Shown in pieces: positions 1-11,000 of a DNA stretch of 64,000 nt (the stretch's first letter is position 1; each line of letters opens with the position of its first letter). The notes under the pieces were generated by a model. The model searched no databases, was not told the origin of the DNA, and saw nothing but the letters and a program-made list of their open reading frames with translations. Source of the DNA: Chlorops oryzae (taxonomy: Eukaryota > Arthropoda > Insecta > Diptera > Chloropidae); NCBI GenBank assembly GCA_020466095.1, contig CM035806.1, forward strand, positions 13,765,724 to 13,829,723. The letters run 5' to 3'. A program made the position numbers and the translations under genes.

Positions 1-1083
1 CGTTTTTTCCCACTTTTTAATTTTTTTATATTTTTTTTTATATTTTTTTATATTTTTTAATTTTTTAATTTTTTGTTTTAAAAAAATTTGTTTAAGCTGA
101 AATGGTGATACCTTTTATCTTATGCTGATCTCTTTAATGTTAGACATATTTTTGAAAATAATCATCTGTCAATCCAAACAGACAGGGACAGAGGGAGAAA
201 ACGACAATGAGAGCGATAGCGACAGAAGCAGGTCCAATGCAGTAACGAAGAGGTCAATTTACCAAAAAAGGAGTCCTCTGAGATTACTCCAAATATGACT
301 AGTCGAAATTTTTAGTATGCATGGAATGAGAATTGACATTGGGAATTGTGATAAAATTTATAAAGAAAAAAAAAAAGACTAAAGATAGTCAATTACCCTG
401 CAAGCCATGCCTACCCGAAACACTAATACAGTTGTAAAAAATTTTATAAACACTAAAACCAATAAAATAAAAAGTTTAGGGTATGATATGAGTGAGAGCG
501 AGTAGGATAAAAGCCTTTGTTAAATTACGTATGCGTAAAAGAGACGGCTGATGTAAGCGGCTTTGTGTTATGCAAAAGTGAAGTATTTTCATGCTATAAT
601 ACCGACTACTTGTTAAGAATTTTTTTTGGACTAGATGAAGCATCACTATGGAATAAAAATTGTTAAGTCGAAAGAATTTTTTTTTTGACTTGCAGCTCTT
701 TAAAGAATTTTATCTTTTTTCACAGCATTACTTAATTTTGATGCTAGCCCTAAAATATTCTACCGGTAGGCTTGCCAAAAAGTGATATCTCTTTTCAAAG
801 GAATGCCTAAGGGGTTTTTCCGTGAGGCTTTCCATACACCTACCTAAAAGGCTGCCTGATAATACTACTGATATATACGTGATGTCTAACGAATTTTGTT
901 GTTAATAGTATTGGGTATTTCACTCGTGAAACAGTCAGTATGCCTACCATGAAAAAGCAAGACAACTGTATGTCAAAACATATGCGAGTGTTCATGTGAA
1001 AGAAAAGGATAAATTCTTACACGTACATTTGTTTCAAATAGTTTTTTCACACTGCCCTTAAGGAGCTAATAGAATCTTTTTCA
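1..1083. other. AT-rich DNA, no gene seen
   Basis: Homopolymer T runs at the start and scattered poly-A/T; no ORF with recognisable content and no paired terminal repeats that I could find. Confidence 0.6.
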
Positions 1084-1410
1084 TATTGACTACCAAAAAG
1101 TATAGTAGTGTGTTTGCAGGGTAAGGGGGTTGTCTTATTGGGTAAAAAAAATTGTTGCCATTTTTTTCTTGCATTTTTTTTTATAGCTTAGATATTTGAG
1201 AATTTCCCGATTATCCGAAATAGTTTAGAGGATATAGCATTCTTTGTCGAGCAAGATTTGCGCTAAAACGAGTAATTTTTGGCGTTGCTTCCAACTGTAA
1301 ACGCATTTATCTCGAAACCATTTTTTTTTTGAACTGGCTGCCACGATTTCTCCAGTTCAACTGGACCGATTTTAATGAAACGAAGTGGAATCAGAGCAGA
1401 ATTGTCACCA

Positions 1411-1568
1411 TTATGGCGTGAACCTCAATCATAATTTTCAAAAATTTTTTACTATTTTTTTACACTGAACAACAAAAAAATATACCCGAAATCGATGGGT
1501 CATTTTTCAATGGCCGCCATTTTGTCAAAAAAAAAATCCCAAAATTATGTTGGAGGTTCACGCCATAA
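1411..1568. repeat. Inverted repeat (hairpin) in tandem unit 1
   Basis: TTATGGCGTGAACCTC at 1411 followed by ATAATTTT pairs with AAAATTATG...GAGGTTCACGCCATAA at 1541-1568, 28-nt arms with two mismatches and a loop of about 100 nt. A more degenerate copy is in unit 2 near 5461-5625. Probably an old foldback MITE. Confidence 0.65.
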
Positions 1569-2783
1569 TGAATAGATGTCATTATACTGATTATAACTCT
1601 GTTTTTCTTTTCCATTTCGGACAACTTGGAAACCACCTGAATGGTGTCAGCCAGCACTACACTTTTTTTTGAGCATCCATCCTTTGACGGCCGAGAACAT
1701 TTTGAACTACCCTCACATAAAAAAACAATGTGCTTCTTTATTAACTTTCATTCATTCCTAACACAATGAAGATAGCTTAATTGAAAAAGCTCCTTTCGTT
1801 TTCTGTCAGGATTTTTTTTTTAAAAAAGGTCTAAAAACAGCCTCGTCAATGAGACAACCCCCTTGAGGCAACATTGGGGTTAGCGCAATAGACCCATCAT
1901 ATGTCATTTCCCAATTACAATAATAATAATAACATAAGAATTGGAAAGACCTTGAATAGCAACAAGTGGTCTAGAAGAAGTGAAGTTAAAATATTAGGCC
2001 AACTGGTACATATCGGATAATTGACCTCTAATTGAACACAGGAGGTCTACTCGTACACCGAGTAGTTCAAAATGGGAATTCTTATTATTTGTGAATGACA
2101 GCTCAATGTTAAAAAAGGCAGTTTAAAGCATTGATTGGAAAATCAAAAGTAAGTAGTCCTGTTTTTTTGTGACTAGTGCGGGAGTAGTTGGAGAGTAGTT
2201 GGAATAACTACAGGGTCGTTAATTGAATAAAATTTCGTCTAGTCCATATTTGGTGTAAAGAGTGTGTGTGTGGGTCGCGTTTTAAACTGTTAACAAAATG
2301 AGTTTTGGTTGATTTGAACTTTTGAAGACATTGTTGCCTTCGTTTATTCATTAATCACTTCAACCATATACATACATACATATATTTATAGGTATATGAA
2401 TATGACAGCTGTCGTCGCAAGGTAATATTTATTATAATCGCCAAATTGGCTTTATGAAGCAGCAGAACCAAATTTAGAAATTGAAAAATTAAAATTTGTT
2501 ATTTTAATATCTTGAAAGGCCATTTAAGTCCAACGTCCAGCATGGGCTGTTCCTAACAAGAGACTGAGCAACAAAGAGAAAAAAATTAATTTTAAACTTT
2601 ATTATGTGGGTCAAAAAATCATTCGAAAAATCCAGTCAAAAATTACGCACCACTCGCCGGCATGGAATGAGTAATTCTCTTCAGTGATTTAAGAATCCAT
2701 AACAAGTGACGTTCCAAATTTTCTGACCCTTGTGGTAACCTTTGTTTTTTTCCCGGTTTCGGTTTTGGTTTTTATTTGTAAGG

Positions 2784-2838
2784 GTCTCTCTCTCTCCTCT
2801 CTCTCTCTCTCCTCTCTCTATCTCTCCCTCCCTCTCTA

Positions 2839-2873
<35 letters not shown>

Positions 2874-2900
2874 TCTCTCTCTCCCTCTCTCTCTCTCTCT

Positions 2901-2935
<35 letters not shown>

Positions 2936-3129
2936 TCTCTCTCTCTCTCTCTCTCTCCTTCCTCTCTCTCTCTCTCTTCTCTCTCCTCTCTCTCTCTCCC
3001 TCTCTCCTCCCTTCTCTCCTCTCTCTCTTCTCTCTCTCTTCCCTATCTCTCTCTCTCCTTCTCTCTCTCTCCCTATCTCTTCTCTCTCCCTATCTCTCTC
3101 TCCCTATCTCTCTCTATCTCTTCTCTCTC
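2784..3129. repeat. CT microsatellite in unit 1
   Basis: An almost pure TC/CT tract with scattered CCT and AT interruptions. It generates spurious Ser/Leu-rich reading frames on the + strand that should not be read as proteins. Confidence 0.97.
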
Positions 3130-4524
3130 AGCTGTCTTACGTCAAAAGCCTTATCCACTCGGACAAAAATTTTTTTGTGGATCTCAAACATTTTAAAGCT
3201 CACATTTGACCCATTTCATAATGGTTGTTGTTTTTTGTTCTTCTCCTTCACGTTGTTTTTTTTGTGTTGTTATTGATGATGTTTTTTTTTAACGTGCCTA
3301 TAAAATGAAGACTACAATTCTGACGTGATTGTTTCATACGTTCGGGGAGAGCAATTCTTTCCCTCTTAGTATGAAAAATGTCTGAGACTAGAAGACGACC
3401 TCCTCTTACATTCGGCTAATAATAACCGTAAAATACTACTGATCCACAAGAAGACGTGACAACGGAATAAAAAAGATCAAGGCAGAGTTCAACGAAGAAC
3501 AATTAGTGAAGGAACTCCCAACGCTTCCCAGAAAATTATTTTATAAAAAAAAGGAAAAAGAATGATAGAATCAAATGTGTCCGCTTTACAGAGGTGTCCG
3601 CTTAAGAAGCAGGAACACTAGAGCCATCTCAAAAAGTATTTGTTTAAGAGTGGAATCCGCTTAAGACGAGTGTCCGCAAGGAGAGAGTACACTGTGTAAA
3701 AATCTTTCATTCACTAATTTAACTTCCAAGAGTGGACGCACACAATTGTTTCGGAAGTCTCGAACCCAACTGTTTCCCTAGGCTGTGAAAGGGTTAACGT
3801 TAAATAGGATTATATTCTCATAACGCGAAGACAGCCGAGCTCGTTTCAATAGCAAAAAACCTATGTAATTCTAATTTAATTAATTTAAAATGACACCCTT
3901 AACCCATTATGAACTAAAACTTGAAAAAACTTAAAACCTTTTTAGGTATTATTTTAAAAGGCGATTTGTCACAGTCATTTTTTGTATTTTTCCTCCACTG
4001 AAACACAATGCAAAAAAAAATTAACCCTTTAGTTCCAATTTTTTTTTTTTTTAATTATTACTGTTTTTTTTAATTAAAATATACCAACTTTCTCCAGATG
4101 CTAATGTTCGTAAAAATTGACAACTTAAACGCGATTGAATTGAGTTCCGTAATTTTTTGGAAATACTTTAAAAGGAAAAAAGTAAACAAATACATAAAAA
4201 TATATGCGTGTTCGGTCACGAAAAAGTAAGAGGGTTAATTAAATTTCGTCTTTAAGGTCAACGATGCTGTCATCATGGGGGAGGGGGCGAGGGTTATTGT
4301 TGTGATTTCAACTTTTCACAACGTCACACAGACATAATGGGCGCGGCATACCGCCTCGCATAAGTACTCTCATAAATATTCTAAAACGTGACTGACAATG
4401 TGTGAGACAATACTTTTAAAAATAGCAAAAAAGGTCTAATTTATTGATGTAAGGAATTGATGAAGCACTTCCGTATTTTGAATTCATGTAGAACGTGCAA
4501 AAAATAACGAAAGCGAAAAAATTT

Positions 4525-4579
4525 AGCGTTGGCCGAAAAATAAGAGTTAATTAAATTTCGTCTTTAAGGTCAACGATGC
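4525..4579. repeat. Short re-duplication at the end of tandem unit 1
   Basis: The stretch containing GTTAATTAAATTTCGTCTTT and AAGGTCAACGATGCT occurs here and also at about 4207-4262 within unit 1. Here it abuts the truncated edge of the mariner fragment. It probably marks the repair junction that removed the left half of the mariner. Confidence 0.7.
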
Positions 4580-5095
4580 TCTGTTTTTTGGGATGGGCAT
4601 GGAATAATTTTTATCGATTATCTTGAGAAGGAAAAACCATCAACAGTGACTATTATATGTCGTTATTGGAGCGTTTGAAGGTCGAAATCGCGGCAAAACG
4701 GCCCCATATGAAGAAGAAAAAAGTGTTGTTCCACCAAGACAACGCACCGTGCCACAAGTCATTGAGAACGATGGCAAAAATTCATGAATTAGGCTTCGAA
4801 TTGCTTCCCCACCCACCGTATTCTCCAGATCTGGCCCCCAGCGACTTTTTCTTGTTCTCAGACCTCAAAAGAATGCTCGCAGGGAAAAATTTGGCTGCAA
4901 TGAAGGTGATCGCCGAAACTGAGGCCTATTTTGAGGCAAAACCGAAGGAGTACTACCAAAATGGTATCAAAAAATTGGAAGGTCGTTATAATCGTTGTAT
5001 CGCTCTTGAAGGGAACTATGTTGAATAATAAAAACGAATTTTGACAAAAAAATGTGTTTTTCTTTGTTAGACCGGGGACTTATCAGCCAACCTGT
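4580..5095 (+). mobile_element. 5'-truncated irritans-type mariner (Himar1-like)
   Basis: Only the 3' part is present: the last part of the transposase gene, the 3' UTR and the right inverted repeat (5069-5095, ending GACTTATCAGCCAACCTGT). TA follows at 5096-5097. The coding part and terminal repeat are nearly identical, from memory, to Himar1 of the horn fly. The left end is cut off abruptly within the codons for VFWDxHGIIFIDYLEK. Confidence 0.9.
4583..5028 (+). pseudogene. Himar1-like transposase fragment, C-terminal portion
   Basis: An open stretch at 4657-5028 holds VLFHQDNAPCHKS and HPPYSPDLAPSDFFLFSDLK and ends ALEGNYVE, the normal C-terminus; the second and third catalytic Asp are kept. 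Upstream, a lost G near 4630 (GAGAAGGAAAAACC) shifts the frame. Near 4883-4912 one A is missing from GGGAAAAA and two bases from GAAGGTG. Together these replace about ten residues but restore frame. The N-terminal DNA-binding domain and first catalytic Asp are gone, so it cannot be functional. Confidence 0.9.
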
Positions 5096-8000
5096 TATTG
5101 ACTAGCAAAAAGTATAGTTAGCGCTATTAGTTAAATCTCCTGATAATTAACATGTAGTGTGTTTGCAGGGTAAGGGGGTTGTCTTATTGGGTAAAAAAAA
5201 TGGTTGCCATTTTTTTATTGCATTTTTTTTTTATAGCTTGGATATTTGAGAATTTTCCGATTATCCGAAATAGTTTAGAGGATATAGCATTCTTTGTCGA
5301 GCAAGATTTGCGCTAAAACGAGTAATTTTTGGCGTTGCTCCAACTGTAAACGCATTTATCTCGAAACCAATTTTTTTTTTTGAACTGGCTGCCACGATTT
5401 CTCCAGTTCAACTGGACCGATTTTAATGAAACGAAGTGGAATCAGAGCAGAATTGTCACCATTATGGCGTGAACCTCAATCATAATTTTCAAAAATTTTT
5501 AACTATGTTTTTACACTGAACAACAAAAAAATATACCCGAAATCGATGGGTCATTTTTCAATGGCCGCCATTTTGTCAAAAAAAAAAATCCCAAAATTAT
5601 GTTTGAGATTCACGCCATCTATAAATCTATACTGATTAAAACTCTGTTTTTCTTTTCCATTTTGCACAACTTGGAAACCACCTGAATGGTGTCAGCCAGC
5701 ACTACACTTTTTTTTGAGCATCCATCCTTTGACGGACGAGAACATTTTGAATTACCCTCACATAAAAAAAACAATGTGCTTCTTTAATAACTTTCACTCA
5801 TTCCTAACACAATGAAGATAGCTTAATTGAAAAAGCTCCTTTCGTTTTCTGTCAGGATTTTTTTTTAAGAAAGGTCTAAAAACAGCCTCGTCAATGAGAC
5901 AACCCCCTTGAGGCAACATTGGGGTTAGCGCAATAGACCCATCATATGTCATTTCCCAATTACAATAATAATAATAACATAAGAATTGGAAAGACCTTGA
6001 ATAGCAACAAGTGGTCTAGAAGAAGTGAAGTTAAAATATTAGGCCAACTGGTACATATCGTATAATTGACCTCTAATTGAACACAGGAGGTCTACTCGTA
6101 CACCGAGTAGTTCAAAATGGGAATTATTATTATTTGTGAATGACAGCTCAATGTTAAAAAAGGCAGTTTAAAGCATTGATTGGAAAATCAAAAGTAAGTA
6201 GTCCTGATTTTTTTTGTGACGAGTGCGGGAGTAGTTGGAGAGTAGTTGGAATAACTACAGGGTCGTTAATTGAATAAAATTTCGTCTAGTCCATATTTGG
6301 TGTAAAGAGTGTGTGTGTGGGTCGCGTTTTAAACTGTTAACAAAATGAGTTTTGGTTGATTTGAACTTTTGAAGACATTGTTGCCTTCGTTTATTCATTA
6401 ATCACTTCAACCACATACATACATACATATATTTATAGGTATATGAATATGACAGCTGTCGTCGCAAGGTAATATTTATTATAATCGCCAAATTGGCTTT
6501 ATGAAGCAGCAGAACCAAATTTAGAAATTGAAAAATTTAAATTTGTTATTTTAATATCTTGAAAGGCCATTTAAGTCCAACGTCCAGCATGGGCCGTTCC
6601 TAACAAGAGACTGAACACAAAGAGAAAAAAATTAATTTTAAACTTTATTATGTGGGTCAAAAAATCATTCGAAAAATCCAGTCAAAAATTACGCACCACT
6701 CGCCGGCATGGAATGAGTAATTCTCTTCAGTGATTTAAGAATCCATAACAAGTGACGTTCCAAATTTTCTGACCCTTGTGGTAACCTTTGTTTTTTTCCC
6801 GGTTTCGGTTTTGGTTTTTATTTGTAAGGGATCTCTCTCTCTCCCTCTCTCTCTCTCTCTCCCTCTCTCTCTATCCCTCTCTCTCTATCCCTCTCTCTCT
6901 AAACCCCTCTCTCCCTATCTCCATGCCTTTCTCTCTGTCCCTTTCTCTCTCTCTTTCTCTCTGTCCTTTTCTCTCTCTCTCCATATCTCTCTCTCTCTCT
7001 CTCCCTATCTCTCTCTTTCCCTATCTCTCTCTCTCCCTATCTCTCTCTCTCCCTTTCTCTCTCTCTTTCTCTCTTTCTCTTTTTCTCTCTTTCTCTCTTT
7101 CTCTCTTTCTCTCTTTCTCTCTTTCTCTCTTTCTCTCTTTCTCTCTTTCTCTCTTTCTCTCTTCCTTTTCTCTCTCTCTCCATATCTCTCTCTCTCCCTA
7201 TCTCTCTCTCTCCCTATATCTCTCGCTCCCTCTCTCTCTCTCTCTCTCTCTCTCCCTCTCTCTCTCTCTCCCTATCTCTCTCTCTCCCTTTCTCTCTCTC
7301 TCTCAGCTGTCTTACGTCAAAAGCCTTATCCACTCAGACAAAAATTTTTTTGTGGATCGATCTCAAACATTTGAAAGCTCACATTTGACCCATTTCATAA
7401 TGGTTGTTGTTTTTTGTTCTTCTCCTTCACGTTGTTTTTTTTGTGTTGTTATTGATGATGTTTTTTTTTAACGTGCCTATAAAATGAAGACTACAATTCT
7501 GACGTGATTGTTTCATACGTTCGGGGAGAGCAATTCTTTCCCTCTTAGTATGAAAAATGTCTGAGACTAGAAGACGACCTCCTCTTACATTCGGCTAATA
7601 ATAACCGTAAAATACTACTGATCCACAAGAAGACGTGACAACGGAATAAAAAAGATCAAGGCAGAGTTCAACGAAGAACAATTAGTGAAGGAACTCTCAA
7701 CGCTTCCCAGAAAATTATTTTATAAAAAAAGGAAAAAGAATGATAGAATCAAATGTGTCCGCTTAAGAAGCAGGAACACTAGAGCCATCTCAAAAAGTAT
7801 TTGTTTAAGAGTGGAATCCGCTTAAGACGAGTGTCCGCAAGGAGAGAGTACACTGTGTAAAAATCTTTCATTCACTAATTTAACTTCCAAGAGTGGACGC
7901 ACACAATTGTTTCGGAAGTCTCGAACCCAACTGTTTCCCTAGGCTGTGAAAGGGTTAACGTTAAATAGGATTATTTCTCATAACAGCGAAGACAGCCGAG

Positions 8001-8690
8001 CTCGTTTCAATAGCAAAAAACCTATGTAATTCTAAATTTTAATTAATTTAACATGACACCCTTAACCCATTATGAACTAAACTTGAAAAAACTTAAAACC
8101 TTTTTAGGTATTATTTTAAAAGGCGATTTGTCACAGTCATTTTTTGTATTTTTCCTCCACTGAAAACAATGCAAAAAAAAAATTAACCCTTTAGTTCCAA
8201 TTTTTTTTTTTTTTTTTTAATTATTACTGCTTTTCTTTTAATTAAAATATACCAACTTTCTCCAGATGCTAATGTTCGCAAAAATTGACAACTTAAACGC
8301 GATTGAATTGAGTTCCGTAATTTTTTGGAAATACTTTAAAAGGAAAAAAGTAAAAACAAAATACATAAAAATATATGCGTGTTCGGTCACGAAAAAGTAA
8401 GAGGGTTAATTAAATTTCGTCTTTAAGGTCAACGATGCTGTCATCATGGGGGAGGGGGCGAGGGTTATTGTTGTGATTTCAACTTTTCACAACGTCACAC
8501 AGACATAATGGGCGCGGCATACCGCCTCGCATAAGTACTCTCATAAATATTCTAAAACGTGACTGACAATGTGTGAGACAATACTTTTAAAAATAGCAAA
8601 AAAGGTCTAATTTATTGATGTAAGGAATTGATGAAGCACTTCCGTATTTGAATTCATGTGAACGTGCAAAAAATACGAAGCGAAGCGAAA
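5096..8690. repeat. Tandem duplication unit 2 (about 3.6 kb)
   Basis: Counterpart of 1084-4515 in direct orientation. It begins at the TA that follows the Himar1-like right terminus. A 37-bp insert (5118-5154) is absent from unit 1. The CT tract (6832-7304) is longer and more interrupted. Similarity fades near 8690. Both copies end in an AT-rich section with GGGTTAATTAAATTTCGTC (4236 and 8402). Confidence 0.9.
6832..7304. repeat. CT microsatellite in unit 2
   Basis: CT tract in the position equivalent to that of unit 1, but longer and containing a block of TTTCTCTC repeats (about 7060-7160). The internal structure differs from unit 1, so the two tracts have diverged or were assembled separately. 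Confidence 0.97.
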
Positions 8691-8848
8691 TTTCTTCCGA
8701 ACGTCAAGAATGAGCGTTGAAAATTTTTAATTGCTGAACATGTAATTAGTAATCTGCAATACATAGTAATTTCATACGGGGCAACTTAGCGCACCTTCGA
8801 CCAGCTATAATTAAACGGAAAAGCTAAAACAACAATAACAACAATAAC

Positions 8849-9786
8849 AAGTAAGGGTGTTATAGTCAGGCAAGCCTGACAATAGAATATTTCTCACGAC
8901 ACAGACACACTATAGTTCAAATAATTTTTAATATCAGGAGTTGTTTAAGGCACATAGGAAATTGCCCCATATACTCGCATTATTTCTTAAATTTCTTTAT
9001 GCAAACACGCCCCTTTGCCACGCCCACTTTTCCAATTTTTCAGTGAATTCTAATCGGAGGCTTAAATATACGCGCAAATTCTAAGTTTCATTGACAATAT
9101 TTGGAAAAAGTCAGATTATTGGGGCAGTTCTTCGGATTCTTTGTGACAGTACCTCTAGTACTGGAGGTACCCTTAATAATGAACCGATCCAGAAATATTT
9201 TTGGTTCAGGATGTTTATGGTTACAAAGGAAGTATAAGTGCCAAGTTGTTGTTCAAGTCCTCATTATGGCGTTTCGGAGTAGGCAGACAATTTTCGATAA
9301 AACGCCCTTCTGCCACGCCCATAAATTTTCTGGCATTTTTGTAAATCACATTAATTGGCCTAAAATATGTTCAAATGCCAAATTTCCATCAAATAATTAT
9401 CTTGATAGGAAACTCCGATTTTAGAGCAGTTTTTGTGATTCTTCGTAACATGACCCTAGTACTGGAGGTACCCCTAAAAATGTACGCGATCGGGTCCATT
9501 ACTCGAACTTAGTGCTGTACTCATGTCCCTCGTGAAGCACGCATACAAAATCTTTGTCAAGATTAGCTCAACTCCTTCGATTAAGATAACTGTATACAGA
9601 CAGACGGACAGACGGACAGACAGACAGACGGACAGACGGACAGACGGACATGTCTAAATCGAATCTCCTGGTGACGCTGATCATTTCTATATACATTTTG
9701 TATAGTCTATCTCGACTGGTTCTGAGTGTTACACACAACCCAACAAACGCAATATACCCTCGACACAGAGTGTGTCGGGTATAAAA
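8849..9786 (+). mobile_element. Helentron/DINE-1-like non-autonomous repeat, copy 1
   Basis: It begins AAGTAAGGGTGTTATAGTC and ends ...GTGTGTCGGGTATAAAAA. It contains a (GACAGACG)n-type core at 9598-9650 followed by ATGTCTAAATCGAATCTCC and GTGTTACACACAACC. The end has a hairpin: TACCCTCGACAC pairs with GTGTCGGGTA (9756-9782). This layout (tetranucleotide core, terminal hairpin, GGGTATAAAA end) resembles DINE-1/INE-1 elements of flies. A related copy lies at 50246-50849. No gene is carried. Confidence 0.65.
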
Positions 9787-9811
9787 ACAATAGCGAAAGC
9801 TAAAGTCAGTC

Positions 9812-10201
9812 CCCTGCAGGAAATGTCAATACTGAATTTATACTCTTTCTCTACTGACTGCGTCAACAGTACTACTGACCAGTTAAACCCGTCGCAATGC
9901 TTTGCGTTATTGACATTAAACATTGAGTTGTCATTAAATGTCAACAGTAGACCGAAAAACTATTGACGAACTATTGACGACCTATTGACGTCGGTACTAT
10001 TATATAGACAAAATGAGTACTCTTTCGCTTTATAAGGAGACACGTTGTTGACATGGTCAACAGACATGAACTATACCTCTTGTCGGTACAGTTTCTATAA
10101 TGACACCGCCCGTAAATACTGTTGACGTTGGAACTAGTTCTCTTGTCTATATTGACGTCAATATAGACATGGGGCCATATGGCGACAGGCTTCCTGCAGG
10201 G
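9812..10201. mobile_element. MITE, 390 bp, CCCTGCAGGAA termini, 2-bp target duplication (TC)
   Basis: Ends CCCTGCAGGAA...TTCCTGCAGGG, flanked on both sides by TC. The interior is full of CTATTGACG/GTCAACAGT motifs, in both orientations. A second copy in inverse orientation is at 44412-44800, which fixes the boundaries independently. No coding capacity. Confidence 0.85.
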
Positions 10202-10791
10202 TCGAGTCTCACTGAATGATGTATGTATGTATGTATGTATATATGTATGTATGTACGACCATATCCAGCTTGCGAATAATTTTCGAAATTTTTTTAAGGT
10301 AACCTCTGGTCATGTTATTTGGAGGCATGGCAGTCGCGGTACTGACGTCCATTGTCCTCACTTATTGGCTTTTTGGTCAACCATGGTCAGCCGCATTCTT
10401 GAGTTAGAAGTCCCTGTCAATTTTCCTAGGGCCTTTACGATAAAACATTCATTGTGGGCCAGTGCTGCTGTTTAACGGGTTAACCCTAAGTAGACTTAGA
10501 GAAAATTTCGGGAAAATTGTTCATATGTATTTCCCATATCTACATATGTATGTATGTATGTATTTAGAATCCTTGAATTAGGGAGAACTTTGAACGTTTT
10601 GAGGAACGTTTTAGTCGAGACGTTCTTGCAGTAATGCCTTCTCATTTTAACGATGGAAGCCCTATGCTCCACAGCGAGTCAAGGACAGCAATATTTGAAC
10701 GGTGACATGTAAACCCCAATTCAATCGCTTAACAAATGATAATTAGAAAAAAAAAATAAATAAAATTTCCTTCGTGTTATGGAAAATTTAT

Positions 10792-11000
10792 CGGCCTCTG
10801 TTCCGTAGTTGGTTGAGATGCCAACTTAAGAAGCAAGAGGCCCTGGGTTCGACTCCCAGCTGAGGTCGTGGATGTTTGTGTCGTTTTTTTTTTTTCAGTT
10901 TCTGTTCTTCTTTGTTTTCCCATTATTCGTGGTATCATAACGGGCCCATGTGAGGCCTAACTGTGTGTAACCCTTAATGGTGGCAGGTCCACTATCCAAA
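10792..11000 (+). repeat. tRNA-derived SINE, family 1, copy a
   Basis: A tRNA-like head: CGGCCTCTGTTCCGTAG, GTTGGTTGAGATGCC and the B box GGTTCGACTCC (10847-10857) within the stem CTGGG...CCCAG. A T-rich spacer and a tail, GTATCATAACGGGCCCATG, with ACCCTTAATGGTGGCAG follow. Copies at 49277 and 59841, same strand. Confidence 0.85.

Larger units (their letters stand above)
1084..4515. repeat. Tandem duplication unit 1 (about 3.4 kb)
   Basis: Nearly the same sequence as 5096-8690, in the same orientation, apart from small indels and a different CT-tract length. It has no credible gene; the only long ORFs run through the CT tract. Landmarks in order: imperfect inverted repeat 1411-1438/1541-1568, a GTGTGTGTG patch, CT tract 2784-3129, and pogo-like MITE remnants around 3575-3697. 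Relative to unit 2 it has an 18-bp extra stretch near 3583. Confidence 0.9.

Noticed and set aside
2732..3209. Two overlapping Ser/Leu-rich ORFs of about 155 aa
   Set aside because: They are translations of the CT microsatellite; the same occurs in unit 2 (6778-7471) and at 13937-14677.
9598..9650. GACAGACG repeats as a CRISPR-like array
   Set aside because: A continuous tetranucleotide microsatellite without spacers, typical of helentron-like fly repeats.
10792..10870. Functional tRNA gene
   Set aside because: B box is present but acceptor stem and anticodon arm do not fold, and two further copies share non-tRNA tails, so it is a SINE.
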